From contig SUXW01000005.1 in the NCBI GenBank assembly GCA_015060765.1, forward strand, positions 1 to 64,000: DNA of 64,000 bases, in the 5' to 3' direction. A program made the translations under genes and the position numbers. Shown in pieces: positions 44,532 through 53,134 of the stretch. Under the pieces are notes generated by a model. It saw only the letters and a list, made by a program, of their open reading frames with translations, had not been told where the DNA came from and did not search any database. Source of the DNA: Bacteroides sp. (GTDB lineage: Bacteria > Bacteroidota > Bacteroidia > Bacteroidales > Bacteroidaceae). How positions within the stretch are numbered: the first letter of the stretch is position 1; each line of letters opens with the position of its first letter.

Positions 44532-46946
44532 TTATTCTTTCCTAATAATCTCTGCCGGATTCACTTTCGTTATCAAGTAAATGCGGAAACCAACCGTCAG
44601 CGCCACAATAGCTGCCATGCCCAAGAAGATGCCGCCATAGAACAGGATGCCGGTTTCGATGAAGATGGCATAAATGGTTTTCATGAAATTCATGATCAAC
44701 GCTATAATCGGGAAGGCCAGTAGCGCGGTTATCACCAACAGCCAGAGGTACAGACGGGCAAAGATGAATACAATGTTCTTCAAACCGGCACCGTTCACTT
44801 TGCGGATGGCCATTTCCTTGCGGCGGTATTCCGTATCGAGGGTAATGGCAGCATAGATGCCTAATAGCGAGATGGCCAAAGCCACTACGGCCATAAAGCC
44901 TGCAATGCCCCTGAACTTGAACTCGAAGGCTTGTACTTCCTTGATGTCGTCCATCAGGGTATTGTATTTAATCTCGATGCTTTCGGGCAAGCGTTTCTGG
45001 AAGAAGGTTTCCAGTGATGCCTTGGCCTTGGCCTTTTCGCCCGGATGACACTTCACATAGCAATGACCGATGTAGGAATGTGAGTTATCTATTAAGAAGG
45101 CAAAACCGTCTACATCCATTCCACCTCTCTGTGTACTGATGATGAAAGGTTCCGTAATGCCCACCACGGTGTGCATGTTGTTGATGTTCCAATCCAAGGA
45201 GAAAGTCTTGCCCATCATTTCCATTTGGTAATGTTTCTCCAAAGCAGCATCAACCACCATATCGCCCGGGCCTTCAAGTCCTCTTCCACTACGGATAGGA
45301 ATCTGCATAAACTCCAAAAAGTTGGGAGTGACGGTATGAAGCGGTATATTCATGTGCGATTCTGAATTTCCTTTTTCGGTGTAAAGCACATTGCCCGATA
45401 CACCATGTGTATAACGGATGTCCGAAATCAGGATGTCCTTCACACCCGGAAGGGTGCGCATCTCTTCAACCAACGTGCGCTTTTCTTGTGTAGTGATGAA
45501 ACTGAAGTCCATCGAAATGCTGAATATTTCTTCTTTCTCTTCAATGGAAAGTGAGCTGAGTACTTCCTTGGCACTCTTTTCGGCCTGGAAGTAAAGGGTT
45601 ACCGCAAGCGATACGAATATCCAGCACACAAAGAGCTGAATGCCCAACAAGACGTTGCGCAAACGATGCTTGCCATATACCCCACCTCCACCAAAGAGTC
45701 CTTTCAGGATGGTGAGCTTGCGCACTTTCCATACAATGAGGGAGGCGGTAAGCATACAAAGCACCAACAGCCCTATGAGATAGCCGGAAGTTTGTTGCAA
45801 GAGGGTAAGGTAATCTACCTTCAGTACGATACGGAAGAAATCGAGTTGCAAGTAAGGGGCAGCCAGTTCCATAAACAAGCCTGTAAACAACCCACATGCT
45901 ACAATGAGCAAAGCCGATTGTACACTGAGCATACTCCACAAATGGAAGCCTTTGGCACCGTTCACACTCCGCAAGCTATACTCGCGGATGCGGGTCATGT
46001 AGCTTCCTGTGAGGAAGTGGAAAAAGTTCAGCATACCTACCAACAGAATCAGAAAACCGGCTATGGTTGTTATGCTTGCCATGAGTTTCGTCCCTGCACT
46101 TTCCTTAAAGGTTTTTCCCATAGGCTCTGCCATAATTTCCATGTCTTCATTCCACATGTTCATGGTGAGCTTCTTTTCTTTCAGTTTCTCTATAAATGTT
46201 TGTATGTCTGTACCCTCTTTCAGCAGAGCGTATGCCTGGGTGCCGGTCATGCCCGGTCGGTTCATGCCTTCACGTAACAATCCTTCACTATCGTTCATGG
46301 CCCATGCGTCCACGTCGCTCATAAATTGCATGCTGTTGTTGGCAGGCAGGTTCTTGATTACCGCCTGTATGGTGTAGCTGATGCCTCCGTTACGGGGTGT
46401 ACTTTCAGGCGAAGAGAAGAGCCTTTGCGTCAAGGTCATCTGTTTGCCGATGGCTTGATGTGCATCACCAAAAATCTTCTTTGCTTTGCTTTCGCTCAAA
46501 ACAATGGCATTGGGTGTGTTGGATGCCACTTGCCATGAACCGCTCACCACTTCGGGGGTAAACACGGTGTGGTAGGTGGTGTCCACTTCCATCACTAATA
46601 AGGTATAGGGAAGCTGTTTGACGCCTACCTCTACGTTATAGTCACGCTCGCGGGCATAGCTCACTGCGGCAAAGGCTTCTACATCGCTTTCCATGTGTGG
46701 CCTTACCTGTTGAAGCAGATTGGTGGGGACTCCTGATACACGTCTTCCTTCCTTTAGAGACAATCCGAATTCGGCAATCCGTTCACGTTTCTCAAAGTTT
46801 TCGTCTATGCTATAGATGTAACGTGTGCAATACAGGCAGATGCTGAAGCAAAGCAATGCTACAGACAGCCCCAATACTGAAATGAGGTTTTGCGTCTTGT
46901 ATTTCCAAATACAGCGCCAGGCGGTGATGATGTAATGTAGTATCAT
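44532..46946 (-). CDS. MacB/FtsX-type ABC permease (second in the row)
   Basis: 804 residues from ATG 46946 (MILHYIITAWRCIWKYKTQN). The frame extends upstream to 47033 through a repeat element and is not a real start. Two FtsX halves with conserved EYRRKEMAIRKVNGAGLKNI near the C-terminus. It is the closest relative of the next permease. It is separated from the ATPase gene by 167 bp with a palindromic element. Confidence 0.92.
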   Translation of the reverse strand: MILHYIITAWRCIWKYKTQNLISVLGLSVALLCFSICLYCTRYIYSIDENFEKRERIAEFGLSLKEGRRVSGVPTNLLQQVRPHMESDVEAFAAVSYARERDYNVEVGVKQLPYTLLVMEVDTTYHTVFTPEVVSGSWQVASNTPNAIVLSESKAKKIFGDAHQAIGKQMTLTQRLFSSPESTPRNGGISYTIQAVIKNLPANNSMQFMSDVDAWAMNDSEGLLREGMNRPGMTGTQAYALLKEGTDIQTFIEKLKEKKLTMNMWNEDMEIMAEPMGKTFKESAGTKLMASITTIAGFLILLVGMLNFFHFLTGSYMTRIREYSLRSVNGAKGFHLWSMLSVQSALLIVACGLFTGLFMELAAPYLQLDFFRIVLKVDYLTLLQQTSGYLIGLLVLCMLTASLIVWKVRKLTILKGLFGGGGVYGKHRLRNVLLGIQLFVCWIFVSLAVTLYFQAEKSAKEVLSSLSIEEKEEIFSISMDFSFITTQEKRTLVEEMRTLPGVKDILISDIRYTHGVSGNVLYTEKGNSESHMNIPLHTVTPNFLEFMQIPIRSGRGLEGPGDMVVDAALEKHYQMEMMGKTFSLDWNINNMHTVVGITEPFIISTQRGGMDVDGFAFLIDNSHSYIGHCYVKCHPGEKAKAKASLETFFQKRLPESIEIKYNTLMDDIKEVQAFEFKFRGIAGFMAVVALAISLLGIYAAITLDTEYRRKEMAIRKVNGAGLKNIVFIFARLYLWLLVITALLAFPIIALIMNFMKTIYAIFIETGILFYGGIFLGMAAIVALTVGFRIYLITKVNPAEIIRKE

Positions 46947-46994
46947 ATTATAGTTGTTTTCTTTTTCATCTTTCATCGTGTCATCCTCCATTTG

Positions 46995-47072
46995 TGTCAT
47001 CCTGAACGGAGAGAAGGAGCTGGTTACATCCACTTTATGTCTTCGGATCCTTCGCTAACGCTCAGGATGACA
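46995..47072. repeat. REP-like palindromic element inside the efflux row
   Basis: TGTCATCCTGAACG (46995-47008) and CGCTCAGGATGACA (47059-47072) are inverted with one mismatch. An inner GGAG...TTCGGATCCTTCGCT part also pairs partly. This looks like an interspersed palindromic repeat rather than a terminator, because no T run follows. It might fold in the operon mRNA and modulate expression of the downstream permeases. Confidence 0.65.
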
Positions 47073-47113
47073 GATGGGGGAAGCGGGGCTTCAAGATGCC
47101 CCGTTAGAAACAA

Positions 47114-47788
47114 TTACATCTGTACCTGGCTCACAATGCTACCGTCGAACAAGTTGATGGTACGGCTGGCAAAGCCGGCATCGTGTTGCGAGTGGGTAAC
47201 CATGACGATGGTTGTACCTTCCTTGTTCAATTGGGTAAGGAGGTCCATTACTTCACGACCATTCTTGGAGTCGAGGTTACCGGTAGGTTCGTCGGCAAGG
47301 ATAATCTTGGGGTTGGCTACCACGGCACGGGCAATGGCTACACGTTGTTGCTGACCACCGGAGAGCTGTTGCGGGAAGTGCTTCACGCGGTGGGCAATGG
47401 CCATGCGGTCCATCACTTCTTCTACACGGCGTTTGCGCTCGGCAGCAGGCACACCCATGTAGAGCAAAGGAAGTTCGATGTTTTCATACACATTGAGTTC
47501 ATCGATGAGGTTGAAGCTCTGGAATACGAAACCAATGACACCCTTACGCAAGTCGGTGCGTTGTGATTCGGTCATCTGTGACACTTCGACACCGTTCAGC
47601 TGATAGGTACCGCTACTGGGATTGTCGAGCAAACCGAGGATGTTCAACAAAGTAGACTTACCGCAACCCGAAGGTCCCATAATGGCTACAAATTCGCCTT
47701 CCTTGATTTCTAACGTAACGTTGTGCAACGCCCAAGTTTCCACTTCTTCAGTCTTGAAGATTTTCTGCAATTTTTCGGTCTTAATCAT
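47114..47788 (-). CDS. MacB/LolD-type ABC transporter ATPase
   Basis: 224 residues. Walker A is GPSGCGKST, the signature is LSGGQQQRVAIARA, Walker B is ILADEPTGNLDSKNG and the H-loop is VMVTHSQHD. This is the LolD/MacB class, which moves substrates from the periplasmic side by mechanical coupling. It is the only ATPase gene in the row and probably energises several of the five permeases. Confidence 0.95.
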   Translation of the reverse strand: MIKTEKLQKIFKTEEVETWALHNVTLEIKEGEFVAIMGPSGCGKSTLLNILGLLDNPSSGTYQLNGVEVSQMTESQRTDLRKGVIGFVFQSFNLIDELNVYENIELPLLYMGVPAAERKRRVEEVMDRMAIAHRVKHFPQQLSGGQQQRVAIARAVVANPKIILADEPTGNLDSKNGREVMDLLTQLNKEGTTIVMVTHSQHDAGFASRTINLFDGSIVSQVQM

Positions 47789-47838
47789 AATGGTAATTTT
47801 TTATTGTTAGTACTTTTATTCTATTTATAATTCAAAAA

Positions 47839-50238
47839 TTATTCTCTTTTCATCACTTCCGAAGGACTGATACTTGCTGCCTTGTGTACTTGCCAAAGTA
47901 AAGTGCCAAGTGAAATGAAGGCTACCAGTAACAAGGCTGTTACAAATATTCCGGTACCTATCGGAGCCTTTACCACGAAGTCTGCCGTATATTGGTAGAT
48001 GAGGTTATAGGCAAGGGGAACGGCTACTACAAACGAGACTCCCAATACCGTCAAGTATTTCTTGAAAAGCAGTTGGTACAAGTCCTTCATGCCCGCACCG
48101 TGAGCCTTGCGGATAGCTATTTCACGATACCGCTGGCGAATGTCGAAAAGCGAAATGCCGAAAAGGCCGAGGCACGATACGGCTATGGCTATCAAGGCAA
48201 AGACGGAGTAGATGATGGTTACTTGGCGGTCGTCTTCATAGAACTTCAAGACTATATCTTTCAGCCAAGTGTAGGTGAAATCATCTGTTTGGTGGATTTC
48301 CCTGACCATTTCTCTCAAGTAATCGATGCAGGCTTTCTCCTGTCCGGGACGGACACGAATGCTTGCTTCACCTGAAGGCGGATTCTTGGACGGTAGAAAT
48401 ATCATTGGCTTGATGCCTTGGGTGAGATGTCCATTGTAAAAGTCTTCTACTACGGCTACAACGGGTTTCTTTTGTGAAGGGCGATAGATGTTCCCATCTG
48501 GATCTCCGATTACTGCCGAACTTTCCTCATGGATGAAGACTCCTTCTAGATTGGTGTGATCAAAAGCTTTCATGGCTGCCCGATTCAATATGAGTCTGCC
48601 GTCTATGACTCCTTTACCATCTGTAGGTATTTGTCCTTCTATGACAGGAATGTCGTAAATGTCGAAGAAGGTGGAAGGAACAACCATATAAAGGCATTTT
48701 ACTTTCTGGTTCTTGTCGTTGATGAAGGTTCTTGGTTCGTTTTTAAATAGTTTGGAAGCATATATATAGCTCTCAATGTATGGGCATTCATTCAGTTTCT
48801 GCTTCACCAATGTCCGGCGTGATAGCACCTCTTTGAATGTTTCTTCAGTCGTGTTTCCTATTAATCTCTCTTCTTTCAGAAGATCTGTCACCAAGATATG
48901 TTCAGTACGGAATCCGGGCGGTGTGGTCTGCAGGAAGTGGAGATGCTTGCCGAAATAGAGAGATACAATGATGATGATGAGCGTAAGGATGTATTGAACA
49001 AACAGGAAGATCATACGTACATGTACCGATTGACGGTTGGTACCGATGTGACGTATGGAAGTGATGGCTGTGCGGTAGTTGTATCGGATGTACGGATAGA
49101 TGGATGTCAGTAACGGCATGATGGTTATAAAACCTAATGAAAGCCAGAGGTCAAACCAGGTATAGCTGATGGATTCCTGAAACAAACGGTTTACCGGAAC
49201 TTGGGTGATCTCTATCAGCAACCATGCTACCAGCAAGGCCGGGATGATGAGCAACAGGTTTTCTATCCAAATTTGGATGAAAAGCGGGAGACCTTGCAAT
49301 CCGAATACTTTCTTGATGCCATATTCCTTGCTACGGGTCATCATCAGCACCATATAGATATTGACAAAGTTAAGGATGCCGACCAACAAAAGCAGTAAGA
49401 CTACCCCCGAAAGCAGATAGATATATGTCATGTTGGTGTGAAGGAACAGATTGGCATTGAATGGGTTGGTCTGTTCGTAGGCATCGTGCAAACTAAGGAA
49501 CTTGCAATTTTCTTCGTATTCAAAAGCATCTTGTTTGAAATTGCTCTTGTCTGCATGGAATGCTTCCATGTCGAAATGGGGAGAAAGATGAACGAACTCA
49601 TAGAAAGGACAGCTCCATCCCATTGGACCGTTGTTCAGATGAATGGAAAGCAGTATATCAAATTCAAACGAACATTTGTCAGTCGGTTCGTCTATCACCC
49701 CACGTACTGTTACCAGTTTGTGGTTATGGACAAACACTTTTCCGATAGGACTTCTTTGACCGAATATCTTTCGGGCAAAGCGTCGGGTCAAGATGGCATC
49801 ATCGGGGGCGGTGAGACGTGCGTTTCCTTCCACCAGCGGATAGTCGAAAAAGTAAAAGAAAGTAGAGTCGGCAATGAATACATCGGCTGTATAACTCTGT
49901 TCATTATGTTTCAGCTTTTCATTTTTTCTCGTAATGAAAGTACACTGTTTGATGATGTCATTGGGTTGGATGCTGTTTTCAGTGAGATGCAAATATTTCA
50001 TCTGCTCAAAAGAAATGAGGGTATGGCTATTCAGTATTCCTCCTTCATTAGTCATTTCTTGAACGATGAGGCACGTCCGGTCTCTATCCACACAATGCGT
50101 ATCGACATTCAGTTCCCGATGGATGTACCGTATCAGGATGATGCAACAAGCCAAGCTGAAAGCCAAGCCCAGCAAGTTGATAAGGGTATATGATTTGCTT
50201 CTTGCTAGGAAGCGGATAGCGTATATCAATGTTTTCAT
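47839..50238 (-). CDS. MacB/FtsX-type ABC permease (first in the row)
   Basis: 799 residues starting MKTLIYAIRFLARSKSYTLI, with helices at about residues 20-40 and in two later blocks. FtsX motifs include RSKEYGIKKVFGLQGLPLFI and RYREIAIRKAHGAGMKDLYQ. The C-terminus is KAASISPSEVMKRE. It lies between the adaptor gene (6 bp upstream) and the ATPase gene, so it is the most likely primary partner of both. Confidence 0.92.
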   Translation of the reverse strand: MKTLIYAIRFLARSKSYTLINLLGLAFSLACCIILIRYIHRELNVDTHCVDRDRTCLIVQEMTNEGGILNSHTLISFEQMKYLHLTENSIQPNDIIKQCTFITRKNEKLKHNEQSYTADVFIADSTFFYFFDYPLVEGNARLTAPDDAILTRRFARKIFGQRSPIGKVFVHNHKLVTVRGVIDEPTDKCSFEFDILLSIHLNNGPMGWSCPFYEFVHLSPHFDMEAFHADKSNFKQDAFEYEENCKFLSLHDAYEQTNPFNANLFLHTNMTYIYLLSGVVLLLLLVGILNFVNIYMVLMMTRSKEYGIKKVFGLQGLPLFIQIWIENLLLIIPALLVAWLLIEITQVPVNRLFQESISYTWFDLWLSLGFITIMPLLTSIYPYIRYNYRTAITSIRHIGTNRQSVHVRMIFLFVQYILTLIIIIVSLYFGKHLHFLQTTPPGFRTEHILVTDLLKEERLIGNTTEETFKEVLSRRTLVKQKLNECPYIESYIYASKLFKNEPRTFINDKNQKVKCLYMVVPSTFFDIYDIPVIEGQIPTDGKGVIDGRLILNRAAMKAFDHTNLEGVFIHEESSAVIGDPDGNIYRPSQKKPVVAVVEDFYNGHLTQGIKPMIFLPSKNPPSGEASIRVRPGQEKACIDYLREMVREIHQTDDFTYTWLKDIVLKFYEDDRQVTIIYSVFALIAIAVSCLGLFGISLFDIRQRYREIAIRKAHGAGMKDLYQLLFKKYLTVLGVSFVVAVPLAYNLIYQYTADFVVKAPIGTGIFVTALLLVAFISLGTLLWQVHKAASISPSEVMKRE

Positions 50239-50244
50239 GTTCCT

Positions 50245-51489
50245 TTATTTTAAGATTAATTCTTCTGCTTCACCAAAAGTGTCATATCCGATAAGAATCA
50301 CTTTGTCTCCGGCTTGAAGTCCTTCGGTCACTTCGTATTGTTGTGGATTCTGGCGACCGATGGTAAGCGGTACGCGGATGGCCTTGTCGCCCACTACCTT
50401 GTAAATCCATTGTCCACCGGTGGCTTGGTAGAAGTTGCCACGAGGCATGACGAGGGCGTCTTCGGGTTGTCCTAATTCTATCTGTACACGGAAGCTTTTG
50501 CCCACACGTACATTCTCGGGCATTTCGCCGGTAAATACCAGGTCTACATCAAACATGCGGTCTTTCACTTCGGGAACCACCTTGGTAATTTTCAACGGAT
50601 AACGCTTGCCTTGATAGTTTACCGTAGCCGGTAGGCCGGTGCTGATGCGGTCGATGTAGTATTCACTCAACTGGGCATGAATCTTGAACTCGTCGAGCAC
50701 CTTGATTTCGGCAATGTTGGTATTCGATCCTACTTGTTGTCCGGGGGTAGCGTTAACATAACTCAGTTGTCCGTCGATGGGTGCACGCACTACCAGCCCG
50801 TCCAGTCTTTCCATGCTTCGCAGGTATTTCTTTTGTCCGCGCTCCCTTTCGTTGCGCAGGAGTTCCTTGCGTACTACGGTCATGGCCGAATCGTGTCGGA
50901 GGCTTTCCATCTGCAAGGCTGTCTTCTGGATGTTGTAGTTGTATTCGTCTTCGCTCACTTCGAGTTGTGCCTTGCTCTTGATACCCATCTGGTATTCTTC
51001 CTTTTCCAATCCGAAATTCTTTTGCAGGCGGCTCATTTCGTATTGTGCCTGAAGGGCCTGTTGTTTCAAGGTCAGGCTCTTCTGCTCCATTTCTATTTCG
51101 CGTTCTTTGTAGGAGTAGCGTTGGTTTTCCCATTCATCGCGCTGGTCTTCTATCTCGCGCATCAGTTCGGGGTTCGAGAGTACCAGAATGGTATCTCCCT
51201 TTTTCAGGGTGGCACCCTCTTCGTTGACAATTCGTTCCACGCTTCCGTTTTCACGGGTATTCACCTTGATGGTAAGGATGGGTTGCACCAGTCCTTCTAC
51301 ATCGACGTATTCCATAAACTTGCCGTTCTTTACTTCGGCTATCTGGATGTTGTCACTCTCTATGCGCAACTTTCTGGGACCTAAGGAAAGGGAGATGACA
51401 TAGATTAGGAATACCATGAAGGCAGCTCCTGCCATCAGGTAGTAACGGTAACGGATGTACCACGGCTTTTTTTCAATCTTAAAGTCCAT
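50245..51489 (-). CDS. HlyD/MacA-type periplasmic adaptor
   Basis: 414 residues. One N-terminal membrane anchor is at about residues 13-33 (YRYYLMAGAAFMVFLIYVISL). A lipoyl-like domain is split by a long coiled coil (MREIEDQRDEWENQRYSYKE to about residue 220, rich in Glu, Gln and Lys). Beta-barrel and membrane-proximal domains follow, ending NPQQYEVTEGLQAGDKVILI. Adaptors of this type link the inner-membrane permease to TolC. There is a gap of 11 bp to the TolC gene and 6 bp to the first permease. Confidence 0.93.
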   Translation of the reverse strand: MDFKIEKKPWYIRYRYYLMAGAAFMVFLIYVISLSLGPRKLRIESDNIQIAEVKNGKFMEYVDVEGLVQPILTIKVNTRENGSVERIVNEEGATLKKGDTILVLSNPELMREIEDQRDEWENQRYSYKEREIEMEQKSLTLKQQALQAQYEMSRLQKNFGLEKEEYQMGIKSKAQLEVSEDEYNYNIQKTALQMESLRHDSAMTVVRKELLRNERERGQKKYLRSMERLDGLVVRAPIDGQLSYVNATPGQQVGSNTNIAEIKVLDEFKIHAQLSEYYIDRISTGLPATVNYQGKRYPLKITKVVPEVKDRMFDVDLVFTGEMPENVRVGKSFRVQIELGQPEDALVMPRGNFYQATGGQWIYKVVGDKAIRVPLTIGRQNPQQYEVTEGLQAGDKVILIGYDTFGEAEELILK

Positions 51490-51500
51490 ATTGTTTTGTT

Positions 51501-52958
51501 TTATATTTCCGGATAATTTTCAGCTATTTCTTGGTTCTTTTCGTAATCGTATCCCGTCATGCTACGGAGTCCGTAGTATAGGCTCCAATAGGTTCTCAAG
51601 GCAGCGATGTAGTTACGGCGGGCTGCATCTTTTTCGGTAGTGGCGGCATTCAAATCGAGGATGGTGCTCTTACCTAAAATATATAGTCGTTTGGCCACCT
51701 CGTAGCGACGGTCGGCGGTGCGGTCGGCTTTCGAGGCCACTACCACGTATTGGCGTTGCAGGTTGAATTGACGTACCATTTTGCAGACATTCAGTTCAAA
51801 GTCCTTCATGCCCTGTTCGGCCTGTGTATTTACCAAATCCACATTCGAGCGGGCCACACGTACTTGTCCTTTGGCTCTCCCCCAATCCAGGATAGGAAGC
51901 GAGATGCCGATGCTGGCATAGTACTGGTTCATGGGGTCGCGATACGAATCGCGTAGTTTGTCGCCCGTTTGCGAAAGGCCGAACTGTACATAGAGATCGG
52001 CTTTCAAGCCGGCATTTCCTTTGGCGTAGGCTAAGTTGCTCTTACTTTGCAGCTTCATTCGCTCGTACATTTCGGGTTCGGGACTGTTGGCCAAGGCTTT
52101 CTGTAGGGCATCGGCCATAGGCACCTGGAAGTCGGGCACTTCGTTGTCGGTAATCACCCGTATTTCCACATCATCCTGTATGCCTAAGAACGAACGGAGT
52201 GTCTGCATCTGGTCTTCCACCTCGATGCGGGCATTCATCATGTCCGTTTCGCCCGAAAGCTTGTTTATTTCGAGTTGCAGCATTTCGTTTTCGGTAATGG
52301 TCCCGATGTTGTAGCGGCCTTGCGCATATCTATATAAGGTATCGGCCGAAGCGTAATTGGACGAGGCAATGTCCAGATTGGCTTGCGCCGTGGCCAAGTT
52401 GAAGAACAGGTTGCTGGTTTGCGAAGCCACCAGTTCCAAGGCTTCGTTGTAATTCTTCCGTGCTTCGCGGTAGCGCACCGGCTCTATCCGCTTGTCCCAC
52501 TTCAACGAATTATATCCCAACAAAGTCTGCTGATAGCCGATGACCAAGGGTTGCGAGTTGTAGGCAGTAACATCGTTTTCGAACTCGTCCAAACGGGTAA
52601 GACTGCTTTCTACAAAGAAATTACCCCCTGTAAGTGGAATGTTCTGCTTGATGGTCATGCTCAAATCAGTACTCAACTGGTTCTGTTTGATGAACAGGTT
52701 GGTACCGTCGGGCTGGGTAATCTTGTTAATCCGTTCGTTGAACGTAGGGTTCGAGGTCAGAGTTACCGACGGCAGGTAGTTGGCCTTGTAGTACCGATAA
52801 TTCCAGTAGGCCGACCGATAAGTGTGTCGGGCCGCTTGTGCTTCGGGTGAATTTTCTTGAGCTATACCAATGGCCTGCGTCAGTGTCAGGTCCATGGTGG
52901 GTTGTTGGGCTTTTGCACTGCCTGCCAAAAACAAGATGATTCCTATCCAAGTTTTCAT
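51501..52958 (-). CDS. TolC-family outer-membrane efflux protein
   Basis: 485 residues from ATG 52958 (MKTWIGIILFLAGSAKAQ); two further ATGs upstream are less likely. The mature protein shows the repeated TolC-type helical hairpins: LTLTQAIGIAQENSPEAQAA, then LELVASQTSNLFFNLATAQANL in the first half, and ISLPILDWGRAKGQVRVARS in the second. It is the first gene of the efflux row and starts about 23 bp after the predicted sigma-54 transcription start. Confidence 0.93.
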   Translation of the reverse strand: MKTWIGIILFLAGSAKAQQPTMDLTLTQAIGIAQENSPEAQAARHTYRSAYWNYRYYKANYLPSVTLTSNPTFNERINKITQPDGTNLFIKQNQLSTDLSMTIKQNIPLTGGNFFVESSLTRLDEFENDVTAYNSQPLVIGYQQTLLGYNSLKWDKRIEPVRYREARKNYNEALELVASQTSNLFFNLATAQANLDIASSNYASADTLYRYAQGRYNIGTITENEMLQLEINKLSGETDMMNARIEVEDQMQTLRSFLGIQDDVEIRVITDNEVPDFQVPMADALQKALANSPEPEMYERMKLQSKSNLAYAKGNAGLKADLYVQFGLSQTGDKLRDSYRDPMNQYYASIGISLPILDWGRAKGQVRVARSNVDLVNTQAEQGMKDFELNVCKMVRQFNLQRQYVVVASKADRTADRRYEVAKRLYILGKSTILDLNAATTEKDAARRNYIAALRTYWSLYYGLRSMTGYDYEKNQEIAENYPEI

Positions 52959-52991
52959 GCGTATCATAATCATTCTTTTATAAATTATACA

Positions 52992-53005
52992 GCAAAAACC
53001 GTGCC
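52992..53005 (-). promoter_or_regulatory. Sigma-54 promoter facing the efflux operon
   Basis: Read on the minus strand: TTAGGCACGGTTTTTGCTG. It has GG at -24, a 10-bp spacer and GC at -12, with GGCACG and TTGC in their consensus places. The predicted start site is near 52981, 23 bp before the tolC ATG. It is the best sigma-54 match I noticed in the window, and it lies beside a sigma-54 activator gene. Confidence 0.8.
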
Positions 53006-53060
53006 TAACTCGTAAATCGTTGTTTAATAGGTTGATACATTTTTATGATATTTAAAAAAG

Positions 53061-53097
53061 TGTGCGAATACGCACATATTTTGTGCGATTTCGCACA
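53061..53097. promoter_or_regulatory. Two tandem palindromic operators, probable NtrC-type enhancers
   Basis: TGTGCGAATACGCACA (53061-53076) and TGTGCGATTTCGCACA (53082-53097) share the arms TGTGCGA / (T)CGCACA. Centres are 21 bp apart, two helical turns, so both dimers would bind on one face of the DNA. They lie about 65-85 bp upstream of the -24 element of the tolC promoter and 40-70 bp upstream of the regulator's ATG. They are well placed both to activate the efflux operon and to autoregulate the two-component genes. Confidence 0.75.
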
Positions 53098-53134
53098 TAC
53101 AACACAAGGAAATAATATTTACCTTTGTCCCATT

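Noticed and set aside
46992-47354. Plus-strand frame beginning MCHPERREGAGYI
   Set aside because: It translates the palindromic repeat and the antisense of the ATPase gene, a common false ORF.
49438-50193. 251-residue plus-strand frame
   Set aside because: Antisense to the first permease, without any family motif.
52992-53097. Palindromes read as a transcription terminator
   Set aside because: They lie between divergent starts, have no T run, and their 21-bp spacing fits operator sites.
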